DNA of 42,316 nt from Frigoribacterium sp. Leaf186. Lineage in GTDB: Bacteria > Actinomycetota > Actinomycetes > Actinomycetales > Microbacteriaceae. Both the position numbers and the translations under genes were made by a program. Position 1 is the stretch's first letter. Each line of letters starts with the position of its first letter. Below are positions 19,082 to 28,971 of the stretch, in pieces. The stretch spans positions 496,562 through 538,877 of the forward strand of contig NZ_LMPQ01000012.1 in the NCBI RefSeq assembly GCF_001423905.1, read 5' to 3'. A model generated the notes under the pieces. The model was not told the DNA's origin. It ran no database searches and was given only the letters and a program-made list of their open reading frames with translations.

Positions 19082-19716
19082 CGGGCGCCCGACCGTCGGT
19101 CGTCGTCCTCGACTACGGCAGCGGCAACGTCCACTCGGCCGTCAAGGCGCTCGAGCTCGCCGGTGCCGACGTCGAGCTGACGGCCGACCGTGCCCGGGTG
19201 CAGGCGGCGGACGGTCTGTTCGTGCCCGGCGTCGGGGCGTTCTCCGCGGTCATGAGCCAACTCGAGTCGGTGCGCGGCGGAGAACTGATCGATCGCCGTC
19301 TCGCTGGCGGTCGCCCCGTGATGGGCATCTGCGTCGGCATGCAGGTCTTCTTCGAGGGCGGCGTCGAGCGCGGCAACACGACCGGCGGCCTGGGGGCCTG
19401 GCCCGGCGTGGTCGACGAGCTCAAGGCCGGGGTCCTGCCGCACATGGGCTGGAACACCGTCGACGTGCCCGAGGGCAGCGTCCTGTTCGACGGCGTGGCC
19501 GACGAGCGCTTCTACTTCGTCCATTCGTTCGCGGCTCAGGAGTGGTCGCTCGACGTGATCCGGCCCTTCGCCGAGCCGCACGTCACCTGGGCCGACCACG
19601 GCGGGCGCTTCGTCGCCGCCGTCGAGAACGGCCCGCTGTGGGCGACGCAGTTCCACCCCGAGAAGTCGGGGCAGCCGGGCATCCGGTTGCTCTCGAACTG
19701 GCTCGGCACCCTCTGA
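19078..19716 (+). CDS. hisH: Imidazole glycerol phosphate synthase, glutaminase subunit HisH
   Basis: HisH releases ammonia from glutamine for its partner HisF. The 212-residue protein is a class I glutamine amidotransferase. It has nucleophile Cys85 in [13 protein letters not shown], catalytic His193 and Glu195 in [12 protein letters not shown], and the oxyanion region PGVGAF. HisF is not encoded in this window and must lie elsewhere. GTG overlaps the hisB stop. After hisH, 67 bases precede priA and contain CGCGCCTCCTGA at 19738-19749, the complement of TCAGGAGGCGCG. Confidence 0.96.
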   Translation: MTGARPSVVVLDYGSGNVHSAVKALELAGADVELTADRARVQAADGLFVPGVGAFSAVMSQLESVRGGELIDRRLAGGRPVMGICVGMQVFFEGGVERGNTTGGLGAWPGVVDELKAGVLPHMGWNTVDVPEGSVLFDGVADERFYFVHSFAAQEWSLDVIRPFAEPHVTWADHGGRFVAAVENGPLWATQFHPEKSGQPGIRLLSNWLGTL

Positions 19717-19737
19717 CCCCGACGCGACCGACCCGAT

Positions 19738-19747
19738 CGCGCCTCCT
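19738..19747 (-). repeat. AGGAGGCGCG dispersed 10-mer (hisH-priA gap)
   Basis: The complement-strand copy continues to the full TCAGGAGGCGCG form. It is non-coding here and no second arm is nearby, so it is not part of a hairpin. Confidence 0.5.
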
Positions 19748-19783
19748 GACCCTGCGGTGCCCCGGCCCCGTGAGAGAGACGAC

Positions 19784-20530
19784 ATGAGCGAGTTCTGCAC
19801 CACCCCCGCCCTGACCCTGTTCCCCGCCGTCGACGTGGCGGGCGGGCAGGCCGTCCGCCTGACCCAGGGCGAGGCCGGCAGCGAGACGAACTACGGCGAC
19901 CCGGTCTCGGCGGCCGACGACTGGGCGAGCCAGGGGGCCGAGTGGCTGCACCTGGTCGACCTCGACGCCGCCTTCGGTCGCGGCGACAACCGCGCCGTGA
20001 TCAAGAAGGTCATCAAGCAGGTCAAGGGGGTCAACGTCGAGCTCAGCGGCGGCATCCGCGACGACAAGTCGCTCGAGGACGCACTGAGCACCGGCGTCAA
20101 GCGGATCAACCTCGGCACCGCCGCCCTCGAGAACCCCGAATGGGCCGCCCACGTCATCGCCGAGTACGGCGAGGCGGTGGCGGTCGGGCTCGACGTGCGT
20201 GGCACGACGCTCGCGGCCCGCGGCTGGACCGAAGAGGGCGGCGACCTCTGGACGGTGCTCGCCCGGCTCGAGGAGGCCGGTTGCGCGCGCTACGTCGTGA
20301 CCGACGTCACGAAGGACGGCACGCTCCGGGGCCCGAACGTCGACCTGCTTCGACAGGTCATGGACCGCACCGACCGCCCGGTCATCGCGTCCGGCGGCAT
20401 CTCGAGCCTCGACGACCTCGCCGCCTTGCGCGAACTCGTGCCCCAGGGCCTCGAAGGCGCCATCGTCGGCAAGGCGCTCTACTCGGGCGCCTTCACGCTC
20501 GCCGCGGCCCTCGACGTCGCCTCGAACTGA
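19784..20530 (+). CDS. priA: Bifunctional HisA/TrpF isomerase PriA
   Basis: In actinobacteria PriA isomerises both ProFAR (histidine synthesis) and phosphoribosyl anthranilate (tryptophan synthesis). The 248-residue beta/alpha barrel has the two catalytic aspartates, Asp17 in [14 protein letters not shown] and Asp174 in [15 protein letters not shown]. It also has the RGW motif ([14 protein letters not shown]) that serves the second substrate in Mycobacterium PriA. The HisA-only alternative cannot be excluded, because trpF presence elsewhere is unknown. ATG 19784 follows GAGAGAG; the frame is open to 19757 but without family residues. Confidence 0.9.
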   Translation: MSEFCTTPALTLFPAVDVAGGQAVRLTQGEAGSETNYGDPVSAADDWASQGAEWLHLVDLDAAFGRGDNRAVIKKVIKQVKGVNVELSGGIRDDKSLEDALSTGVKRINLGTAALENPEWAAHVIAEYGEAVAVGLDVRGTTLAARGWTEEGGDLWTVLARLEEAGCARYVVTDVTKDGTLRGPNVDLLRQVMDRTDRPVIASGGISSLDDLAALRELVPQGLEGAIVGKALYSGAFTLAAALDVASN

Positions 20531-21363
20531 TGACCGCTGCTCCGGAGGGCCGGGGGCACGCGCGAGACGGGTCGGCGGCTGGCGACTCCGAGCACGGCGA
20601 CTCCGGGCGCGGTGCCGACAGCGCTGGTCACCCCTGGGCGGGTCGCACCTTCGACCACCACGACACGGCGCACGCGGGGGACGACGGGTCGGCCGACCCG
20701 CGCCTCCTCGACGCCCTCCTCGGCTTTCGGGAGGGGCGACTCGGCGAGGCCGACGTCGTCGACGCCCTGCGCCCGGCACGACTGCTCGTGCCCCTGGTCG
20801 CCGTGGCCGGCGACGAGGGTCTCGACGAACACGGGCGGCGCGTCGACAAGACCCAGGAGCTGTCGATCGTCACGGTGTCGGGCCCGGACGGTCGTGACGT
20901 GCTGCCGGCCTTCACCTCGGTCGAGACCCTGACCAGGTGGCGTCCTGCCGCGCGTCCCGTGCCGGTGGACGCCCGCCGCGTGGCCCTGGCCGCCGCCTCC
21001 GAGTCGACCGACCACATCGTGCTCGACCCCGGGTCGATCACCGAGTTCGGTCTCCGCCGCCCGGCGGTCTGGGCAGTCGCCCAAGACCTGCCGTGGACGC
21101 CCAGCCACCACGACGAACGCGTCCTGCGCGCGTTCCTCGACGCGTCGCGAGACGAGGAGGCGCTGGTCAGCCTGGTGGTCGCGCCCGGTTACCGGGACGC
21201 CCGGCTCGGTGCCCCCGAGATCGTCGTGCAGCTCGGGATCGTTGCCGGCCTCGACCGCGACGCGCTCGCTGCCCTCGTCGGGCGACTGCAGGCGGCGTGG
21301 GCCGCCGATCCTGTCATCGTCGAGCGGGTCGACAGCATGTCGGTCAAGGTCGTCGCGGGCTGA
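20530..21363 (+). CDS. SseB-family protein
   Basis: This 277-residue cytoplasmic protein matches the SseB family (DUF found beside priA in many Microbacteriaceae). The first 55 residues are acidic, Gly/His-rich and probably disordered. The body starts at LLDALLGFREGRLGEADVVDAL, continues with ARLLVPLVAV and KTQELSIVTV, and ends with a second domain of about 100 residues carrying LGAPEIVVQLG. Function is unknown for actinobacterial members. ATG overlaps the priA stop (TGATG), so it belongs to the his transcript. A 32-base tandem duplication spans its stop codon. Confidence 0.75.
   Translation: MTAAPEGRGHARDGSAAGDSEHGDSGRGADSAGHPWAGRTFDHHDTAHAGDDGSADPRLLDALLGFREGRLGEADVVDALRPARLLVPLVAVAGDEGLDEHGRRVDKTQELSIVTVSGPDGRDVLPAFTSVETLTRWRPAARPVPVDARRVALAAASESTDHIVLDPGSITEFGLRRPAVWAVAQDLPWTPSHHDERVLRAFLDASRDEEALVSLVVAPGYRDARLGAPEIVVQLGIVAGLDRDALAALVGRLQAAWAADPVIVERVDSMSVKVVAG
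20699..20708 (-). repeat. AGGAGGCGCG dispersed 10-mer (in sseB-like gene)
   Basis: The complement-strand copy falls on common codons (CCG CGC CTC CTC), so chance is a fair explanation for this one. Confidence 0.35.
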
Positions 21364-21404
21364 GGCCGCCGCAGGCTGCGGTCGTCGCGGGCTGAGGCCG
21401 CCGC
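21348..21404 (+). repeat. Imperfect 32-base tandem duplication over the sseB-like stop codon
   Basis: A 25-base sequence at 21348-21372 recurs without change at 21380-21404, exactly 32 bases later. The first copy contains the stop codon TGA 21361-21363, and the second copy repeats that TGA in another frame. The 7 bases between are AGGCTGC. This looks like a replication-slippage duplication. Confidence 0.8.
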
Positions 21405-21434
21405 GGCCCCGGCGGGCGCGCGACGCGGGGCCCG

Positions 21435-21875
21435 TCAGTTGACGGGGCCGGTGTACTTCTCGCCGGGACCCTGGCCGACGGCGTCGGGGATGGCCGAGGC
21501 CTCGCGGAACGCCAGCTGCAGCGACCGCAGCCCGTCGCGCAGGGCACGGGCGTGCTGGTCCCCGATCTCGGGCGCGCTGGCCGTGACGAGCCCCGCCAGC
21601 GACGTGATGAGCTTGCGGGCCTCGTCGAGGTCGGTCTGCGTCTGCGGGTCGTCGGCCAGGCCCACCTTGACGGCGGCGGCACTCATCAGGTGCACGCAGA
21701 CCGTGTTGATCACTTCGACGGCGTTGACGTCGGCGATGTCGCGGGCCTCGTCGTCGCCGAACCTCAGGTCGTCCTCGAATCGGGACGCCGCGGGCGCCGT
21801 GTCGGGGGTGGTCACCGACACGGCATCGCCGAAGCGGGCGTCGGGTGTGGGTGCGTCGTCGGGGGAGTGGCTCAC
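21435..21875 (-). CDS. DUF1844 domain protein
   Basis: The 146-residue protein starts with GTG (21875) and has a disordered 45-residue N-terminus. The helical DUF1844 core follows: RDIADVNAVEVINTVCVHLM, SAAAVKVGL and TDLDEARKLITSLAGLV. A tail at about residues 105-146 carries LRSLQLAFREASAIPD. The function is unknown. It is divergent from infC, an arrangement common in actinobacteria. No membrane segment is evident. Confidence 0.8.
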   Translation of the reverse strand: MSHSPDDAPTPDARFGDAVSVTTPDTAPAASRFEDDLRFGDDEARDIADVNAVEVINTVCVHLMSAAAVKVGLADDPQTQTDLDEARKLITSLAGLVTASAPEIGDQHARALRDGLRSLQLAFREASAIPDAVGQGPGEKYTGPVN

Positions 21876-21890
21876 GAACTGATCCTCTGC

Positions 21891-21896
21891 TAAACT
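21891..21896 (+). promoter_or_regulatory. Possible infC operon -10 box (TAAACT)
   Basis: TAAACT in the DUF1844-infC gap fits a -10 box, but its -35 is poor. TTGACC at 21952-21957 is a better -35 without a matching -10. The promoter of the infC operon is therefore only tentatively placed, with a leader of up to 270 bases. Confidence 0.3.
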
Positions 21897-22099
21897 CGTC
21901 CAGGCTCGGAGCGTCTGCTCCGGGCGAAAGTGGAGATTCTCCCACCCGCGCTTGACCGTTGCACAAGGTTACCGGGTTGTTGGCACCCCGTTCGATCAGC
22001 ACCATCGCTCCGTCCCGCTCCTCGTCAGAGGCCGCGGGCAGGCACCGGTCGAGCAGCCAGGGTGCAGTGTGACGTGTCCCTGATGACGCCCGCACGAAC

Positions 22100-22159
22100 C
22101 TCCTCTTTCTCTGGCGAAGCCGTCCGGCTCCGCCAGGTGCAGAAGAAACGACAGAGGAG
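22100..22159 (+). promoter_or_regulatory. infC leader: anti-Shine-Dalgarno and hairpin
   Basis: CTCCTCT at 22100-22106 is the exact complement of AGAGGAG at 22153-22159, the infC ribosome binding site. Between them a strong hairpin forms at 22111-22136, with stems CTGGCG/CGCCAG and AGCC/GGCT and loop GTCC. The layout allows two states, one hiding the binding site. Control of IF3 operons by leader RNA is known in other bacteria; this particular structure is an inference. Confidence 0.5.
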
Positions 22160-22165
22160 TTCCGC

Positions 22166-22795
22166 ATCAGCGATCCCCGTACGAACGACCGCATCCGCGT
22201 CCCCGAGGTCCGCCTCGTCGGGCCTGGCGGAGAACAGGTCGGTGTCGTCCCCATCGCCATGGCCCTGCGTCTCGCCGCAGAGGCCGAACTCGACCTGGTC
22301 GAGGTGGCCCCCAACTCGAAGCCTCCCGTGGCCAAGATCATGGATCACGGAAAGTTCAAGTACGAGGCCGCGCAGAAGGCGAAAGAAGCGCGTCGCAACC
22401 AGGCGAACACGATCCTCAAAGAGGTTCGTTTCCGTCTGAAGATCGACAAGCACGACTACGAGACGAAGCGCAAGCGCGCCGAGGGCTTCCTCCAGGGCGG
22501 CGACAAGGTCAAGGCCATGATCCTGTTCCGCGGTCGCGAGCAGTCGCGTCCCGACCAGGGCGTCCGCCTGCTGCAGCGCTTCGCCGAAGACGTCGCCGAG
22601 TTCGGCAGCGTCGAGTCGACCCCGACCATCGACGGCCGCAACATGGTCATGGTGATCGGCCCGCACAAGAACAAGTCCGAGGCGAAGGCCGAGGCCGAGG
22701 CTCGCAAGGCGGCCAACAAGGCGCCGAAGCACCCGACGTCCGACGAGGTCCCGGCCGACGCACCGGCCGACCGACCGACAGAAGAAAGCAAATAA
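22166..22795 (+). CDS. infC: Translation initiation factor IF-3 (ATC start)
   Basis: IF-3 binds the 30S subunit, keeps 50S away and rejects poor start codons. The 209-residue protein has the N-domain beginning [20 protein letters not shown], a basic linker with [17 protein letters not shown] and the C-domain with [14 protein letters not shown], then an Ala/Lys-rich tail. The start must be ATC at 22166. GAGGAG stands six bases upstream, and the frame back to the stop at 22070-22072 has no ATG, GTG or TTG. The first ordinary start (ATG 22259) would lose 31 conserved residues. E. coli infC uses AUU for self-control by IF-3, so the same logic is likely here. rpmI follows after three bases. Confidence 0.95.
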   Translation: MSDPRTNDRIRVPEVRLVGPGGEQVGVVPIAMALRLAAEAELDLVEVAPNSKPPVAKIMDHGKFKYEAAQKAKEARRNQANTILKEVRFRLKIDKHDYETKRKRAEGFLQGGDKVKAMILFRGREQSRPDQGVRLLQRFAEDVAEFGSVESTPTIDGRNMVMVIGPHKNKSEAKAEAEARKAANKAPKHPTSDEVPADAPADRPTEESK

Positions 22796-22798
22796 GAC

Positions 22799-22993
22799 AT
22801 GCCCAAGCAGAAGACCCACTCCGGCGCCAAGAAGCGCTTCAAGGTCACCGGTTCCGGCAAGATCATGAAGCAGCAGGCCGGCATGCGCCACAACCTCGAG
22901 GTGAAGAGCGCCAAGCGCAAGGCTCGCCTGAACCAGGACCAGGTGCTCGCGCCCGCCGACGCCAAGGTCGCCAAGAAGCTTCTCGGTCACTGA
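22799..22993 (+). CDS. rpmI: Ribosomal protein bL35
   Basis: This 64-residue basic protein of the large ribosomal subunit has the typical start [35 protein letters not shown] in the middle and a [11 protein letters not shown] end. ATG lies three bases after the infC stop, so translation is probably coupled. It forms the conserved trio infC-rpmI-rplT. Confidence 0.97.
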   Translation: MPKQKTHSGAKKRFKVTGSGKIMKQQAGMRHNLEVKSAKRKARLNQDQVLAPADAKVAKKLLGH

Positions 22994-23023
22994 CCGCTGA
23001 CACGAACGTAGAGGAACAAGAAA

Positions 23024-23410
23024 ATGGCAAGAGTCAAGAGAGCGGTCAACGCCGCCAAGAAGCGTCGCGTCATCCTCGAGCGCGCCGAGGGTTACCGCGG
23101 TCAGCGTTCGCGCCTGTACCGCAAGGCCAAAGAGCAGGTCACCCACTCGCTCGTCTACTCGTACCGTGACCGCCGTGCTCGCAAGGGCGAGTTCCGTCGC
23201 CTGTGGATCCAGCGCATCAACGCCGCGTCGCGTGCGAACGGCCTGACCTACAACCGCCTCATCCAGGGCCTGTCCCTGGCCGGCGTCGAGGTCGACCGTC
23301 GCATCCTGGCCGAGCTGGCAGTCAACGAGCCCGCCACGTTCGCGTCGCTCGTCGCCACCGCCAAGGCCGCGCTGCCCGCCGACACCTCGGCCCCCAAGGT
23401 CGCCGCGTAG
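23024..23410 (+). CDS. rplT: Ribosomal protein bL20
   Basis: bL20 is an early-assembly protein of the 50S subunit. The 128-residue sequence shows [39 protein letters not shown] and the end [15 protein letters not shown]. In several bacteria bL20 represses its own operon through the infC leader; whether that holds here is unknown. GAGGAA stands before ATG, and a strong hairpin follows the stop. Confidence 0.97.
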   Translation: MARVKRAVNAAKKRRVILERAEGYRGQRSRLYRKAKEQVTHSLVYSYRDRRARKGEFRRLWIQRINAASRANGLTYNRLIQGLSLAGVEVDRRILAELAVNEPATFASLVATAKAALPADTSAPKVAA

Positions 23411-23430
23411 TCGCAACCGCACCACACACC

Positions 23431-23476
23431 CGAGGCCCGACGGCCGACACCTCACCGGTGTCGCCGTCGGGCTTCG
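23431..23476 (+). terminator. Terminator of the infC-rpmI-rplT operon
   Basis: A roughly 20-bp stem pairs 23431-23451 with 23457-23476, with one mismatch and one bulge, around a TCACC loop. It begins 21 bases after the rplT stop. Confidence 0.8.
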
Positions 23477-23506
23477 TGCGTCCCCGCGCCACCCGGTCGC
23501 GTGCGG

Positions 23507-23518
23507 CATCATGGACGG
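23507..23518 (+). promoter_or_regulatory. -10-like box CATCAT before the SpoU methylase gene
   Basis: CATCAT at 23507-23512 ends six bases before a GTG at 23519. It matches the TANNNT pattern except at the first base. Confidence 0.35.
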
Positions 23519-24334
23519 GTGCCCCACGACTCAATGCTCGACAACCCCCGTTCGCCCCGGGTCCGGGCGGTGGCCAAGCTCTCGAAGCGCGACGCCCGCA
23601 CCGAGACCCGCACCTTCTTGCTCGAGGGGCCGCAGTCGGTCGGTGAGGCCCTCGCCTTCCGACCCGAACTGATCGTCGAGCTCTTCGGCACCCCGACGGC
23701 CCTCGAGCGCTACCCCGCGGTGTCGGCGGCCGCCGAGGCCGAGGGCATCGACGTGCAGTTCGTCACCGAGCCGGTGCTCGAGGCCATGGCCGACACGGTG
23801 ACGCCGCAGGGCATCGTCGCCGTCTGCCGGCAGTTCCCCACGTCCGTCAAGGACGTCTTCGCCGCCCGGCCGAAGCTGATCGTCATCCTCGAAGAGGTCC
23901 GTGACCCGGGCAACGCCGGCACCGTCATCCGGGCCGCCGACGCCGCCGGGGCCGACGCCGTCATCATGACCGGCCGCAGCGTCGACCTCTACAACCCGAA
24001 GGTCGTGCGGTCCACGACCGGCTCGCTCTTCCACGTGCCCGTCGCCGTGGGCGTCGAGCTCGCAGGCGTCGTCGACCGCTGCCGCGAGGCCGGCCTGCAG
24101 GTGATCGCGGCCGACGTCAAGGGTGACGACCTGCTCGCCGCCCGCGGCGAGGGCGTCCTCGCGGCGCCGACCGCGTGGCTCTTCGGCAACGAGGCCCGGG
24201 GTTTGACCGACGTCGACCTCGGTCGTGCCGACCGCGCCCTGGTGGTGCCCATCTACGGTCACGCCGAATCGATGAACCTCGCCACGGCGGCCTCGGTGTG
24301 CCTGTACGAGAGTGCGTTCGCCCACCGCAGCTAG
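23519..24334 (+). CDS. SpoU/TrmH-family RNA 2'-O-ribose methyltransferase
   Basis: The enzyme methylates a ribose 2'-OH in rRNA or tRNA using SAM. It has an N-terminal substrate-binding domain ([19 protein letters not shown], then the [14 protein letters not shown] strand) and a C-terminal SPOUT knot. The knot motifs are [29 protein letters not shown] and [13 protein letters not shown]. The start is uncertain: GTG 23519 (271 residues) has a -10-like box six bases before it, and ATG 23534 (266 residues) gives the more usual N-terminus. The place between rplT and pheS is conserved, but here a transporter operon separates it from pheS. The stop codon TAG runs into the palindromic element. Confidence 0.85.
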   Translation: MPHDSMLDNPRSPRVRAVAKLSKRDARTETRTFLLEGPQSVGEALAFRPELIVELFGTPTALERYPAVSAAAEAEGIDVQFVTEPVLEAMADTVTPQGIVAVCRQFPTSVKDVFAARPKLIVILEEVRDPGNAGTVIRAADAAGADAVIMTGRSVDLYNPKVVRSTTGSLFHVPVAVGVELAGVVDRCREAGLQVIAADVKGDDLLAARGEGVLAAPTAWLFGNEARGLTDVDLGRADRALVVPIYGHAESMNLATAASVCLYESAFAHRS

Positions 24335-24365
24335 CGCCTCCTCGTCCACCAGGAGGCGCGGGTCG
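24334..24365. repeat. Palindromic element, copy 1 (terminator after the SpoU gene)
   Basis: A 9-bp perfect stem GCGCCTCCT/AGGAGGCGC (24334-24342 with 24351-24359) encloses an 8-base loop. The last base of the SpoU stop codon is its first base. It shares GCGCCTCCTCGTC on the left and ACCAGGAGGCGCGGGTCG on the right with copy 2 at 27864-27901. It probably acts as a terminator; no T-run follows. Confidence 0.8.
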
Positions 24366-24428
24366 GGTCGCGCGCGGACGTCGCGACCGAACACGTCGTT
24401 TCGTTTTCATTAAGAATCGACTGTGAAT

Positions 24429-24457
24429 TTGACCCCGACCTGGGGGTCTGTTTGTGT
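24429..24457 (+). promoter_or_regulatory. gluA promoter with operator-like inverted repeat
   Basis: TTGACC (24429-24434) and TTGTGT (24452-24457) stand 17 bases apart, and ATG 24464 follows six bases later, so the mRNA may be leaderless. Inside the promoter, GACCCC-GACCTG-GGGGTC (24431-24448) is a perfect inverted repeat that a regulator could use. The AT-rich stretch at about 24396-24425 (TTTTCATTAAGAAT) stands out from its surroundings and may be an UP-like element. Confidence 0.5.
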
Positions 24458-24463
24458 GGGCGC

Positions 24464-25201
<738 letters not shown>

Positions 25202-25238
25202 GCCGGGCTGCGGAGGCCGTCGCGTCCGCCACCCGTCC

Positions 25239-25257
25239 CCGGCGCCCGACGCGCCGG
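25239..25257 (+). other. Small hairpin between gluA and gluB
   Basis: A 7-bp stem CCGGCGC/GCGCCGG closes a 5-base loop. It is weaker than the hairpin after gluB. The 110-base gap otherwise holds only the gluB ribosome binding site. Confidence 0.4.
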
Positions 25258-25311
25258 CCCCCGACACCCGATCGCCGCCCGGCGTCCGGGTCACCCAGCA
25301 AGGAGATCAGA

Positions 25312-26175
25312 ATGCGACTCAGCAAGGGATTCGTCGCCGTAGCCGCAGCAGCCGCCGTGGTCCTCGGCCTCTCGGCCTGCACCGACTCGTCGGCCCCGGC
25401 CGTCGACGTCGAGACGCCGGCCGACTTCGCCGAAGGCAGCACCATGGCCCGGCTCGCCGACGCCGGTGAGATCACCATCGGCACCAAGTTCGACCAGCCG
25501 CTCTTCGGCCTCGCGAATCCGGACGGCGTGCCCGAGGGCTTCGACGCCGAGATCGGCAAGCTCGTCGCCGCGAAGCTCGGCATCCAGCCCGAGAACATCA
25601 CCTGGACCGAGACGGTGTCGGCGAACCGCGAGCCGTTCATCCAGAACGGTCAGGTCGACCTCGTCATCGCGACCTACACGATCAACGACGATCGCAAAAA
25701 GGTCGTCTCGTTCGCCGGCCCGTACTACACGGCCGGTCAAGACCTGCTGGTGCTCGACGGCAACCCCGAGGGCATCGAGTCCGCGGACGACCTGGCCGGC
25801 AAGAAGGTCTGCACGGTCAGCGGCTCGACCAGCGAGAAGAACGTGGCGGCCTACACGACCGACATCCTCGCGACCGACACGTACTCGAACTGCCTCGAGC
25901 CGCTGCGGACGGGTGCCGTCTCGGCCGTGACCACCGACAACGTCATCCTGGCCGGCCTCGCCGACCAGAACGAGGGCGAGTTCGAGGTCGTCGGCGAGCC
26001 GTTCACCGAGGAGCCCTACGGCATCGGCCTGGCGCTCGACGACACCGACTTCCGCATGTTCGTCAACGACACGCTCCAGGAGGCCGAGGACGACGGCACC
26101 TGGGACGAGCTGTGGGAGAAGACGGCGGGCAAGGTGCTCGACACCCCGACCCCGCCCGCGATCGACCGCTACTGA
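25312..26175 (+). CDS. gluB: Glutamate-type substrate-binding lipoprotein
   Basis: This 287-residue lipoprotein catches the amino acid outside the cell. A signal peptide (residues 1-22) ends in the lipobox GLSAC with Cys23 as lipidation site. The rest is the SBP_bac_3 fold, recognised by ITIGTKFDQPLFGL near the start, the hinge region and a C-terminal TWDELWEKT. The family includes GluB, GlnH and the polar amino-acid binders; glutamate is the likeliest ligand from operon order, but the sequence alone does not fix it. AAGGAG stands at 25300-25305. A perfect 17-bp hairpin follows the stop after five bases. Confidence 0.9.
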   Translation: MRLSKGFVAVAAAAAVVLGLSACTDSSAPAVDVETPADFAEGSTMARLADAGEITIGTKFDQPLFGLANPDGVPEGFDAEIGKLVAAKLGIQPENITWTETVSANREPFIQNGQVDLVIATYTINDDRKKVVSFAGPYYTAGQDLLVLDGNPEGIESADDLAGKKVCTVSGSTSEKNVAAYTTDILATDTYSNCLEPLRTGAVSAVTTDNVILAGLADQNEGEFEVVGEPFTEEPYGIGLALDDTDFRMFVNDTLQEAEDDGTWDELWEKTAGKVLDTPTPPAIDRY

Positions 26176-26180
26176 TCACC

Positions 26181-26219
26181 CTGCGGGCACCCGGGGCGTC
26201 CTGCCCCGGGTGCCCGCAG
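26181..26219 (+). other. Strong intra-operon hairpin between gluB and gluC
   Basis: A perfect 17-bp stem (26181-26197 with 26203-26219) closes a GTCCT loop. It starts five bases after the gluB stop and lies within the operon, so it most likely stabilises the gluA-gluB mRNA end or terminates part of the transcripts. That would give more binding protein than permease. Confidence 0.85.
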
Positions 26220-26244
26220 CACGAGCCCTGACCGAAGGACCCCG

Positions 26245-26918
26245 TTGAACCCCTTGGACGTCATCCCCGGCTTCGACGCCGTGACCGACAACTGGCCCCG
26301 TTTCTGGGGCGGCTTCGTCACGACGCTGCAGCTGCTGGTTCTCTCGGGCCTCGGGGCCCTCGTGATCGGCTTCTTCGTGGCCGCGTTACGCATCTCGCCC
26401 GTGGCCTCGTTCCGCACCTTCGCCACGGTCTACACCGAGGCGCTGCGCAACATCCCGCTGACGCTCGTGCTCTTCTTCTGTGCGTTCGTCCTGCCCTACC
26501 TCGGCGTCGACTTCGGCACGTACTTCCCGCTGGCGGTGGTCGGCCTGACGGCCTACACGTCGCCGTTCGTCGCCGAGGCGATCCGCTCGGGCATCAACGG
26601 CGTGCCCGTCGGGCAGGCCGAGGCGGCCCGCAGCATCGGCCTCGGCTTCGGTCAGACGCTCGGTCACGTCGTCCTGCCGCAGGCCATGCGCATGGTCGTG
26701 CCGCCGCTCATCAACGTCTTCATCGCCCTGACGAAGAACACCTCGGTCGCGGGTGGCTTCTTCGTCGGCGAGCTCTTCGCCGCCGGCCGGTACATCGCGA
26801 ACGACCGCGGTGACGCCGTCATCACGACGCTGCTCGCCGTGGCGTTCTTCTACCTGCTCGTCACCATCACGCTCGGCCGCCTCGCCGCCGTGGTCGAGAA
26901 GAAGGTCGCAGTCCTCCG

Positions 26919-26922
<4 letters not shown>
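26245..26922 (+). CDS. gluC: Amino-acid ABC importer permease (GluC type)
   Basis: This 225-residue permease of the HisMQ family has about five membrane helices (about residues 22-45, 60-85, 90-110, 150-175 and 195-218). It carries the permease-specific EAARSIGLGFGQTLGHVVLPQAMR loop of the EAA motif (residues about 130-153, written with internal Ala-rich start), which docks on GluA. The start is TTG 26245 with GAAGGA five bases upstream. gluD overlaps its stop as ATGA. Confidence 0.9.
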
Positions 26923-28970
<2,048 letters not shown>

Positions 28971-28971
<1 letters not shown>

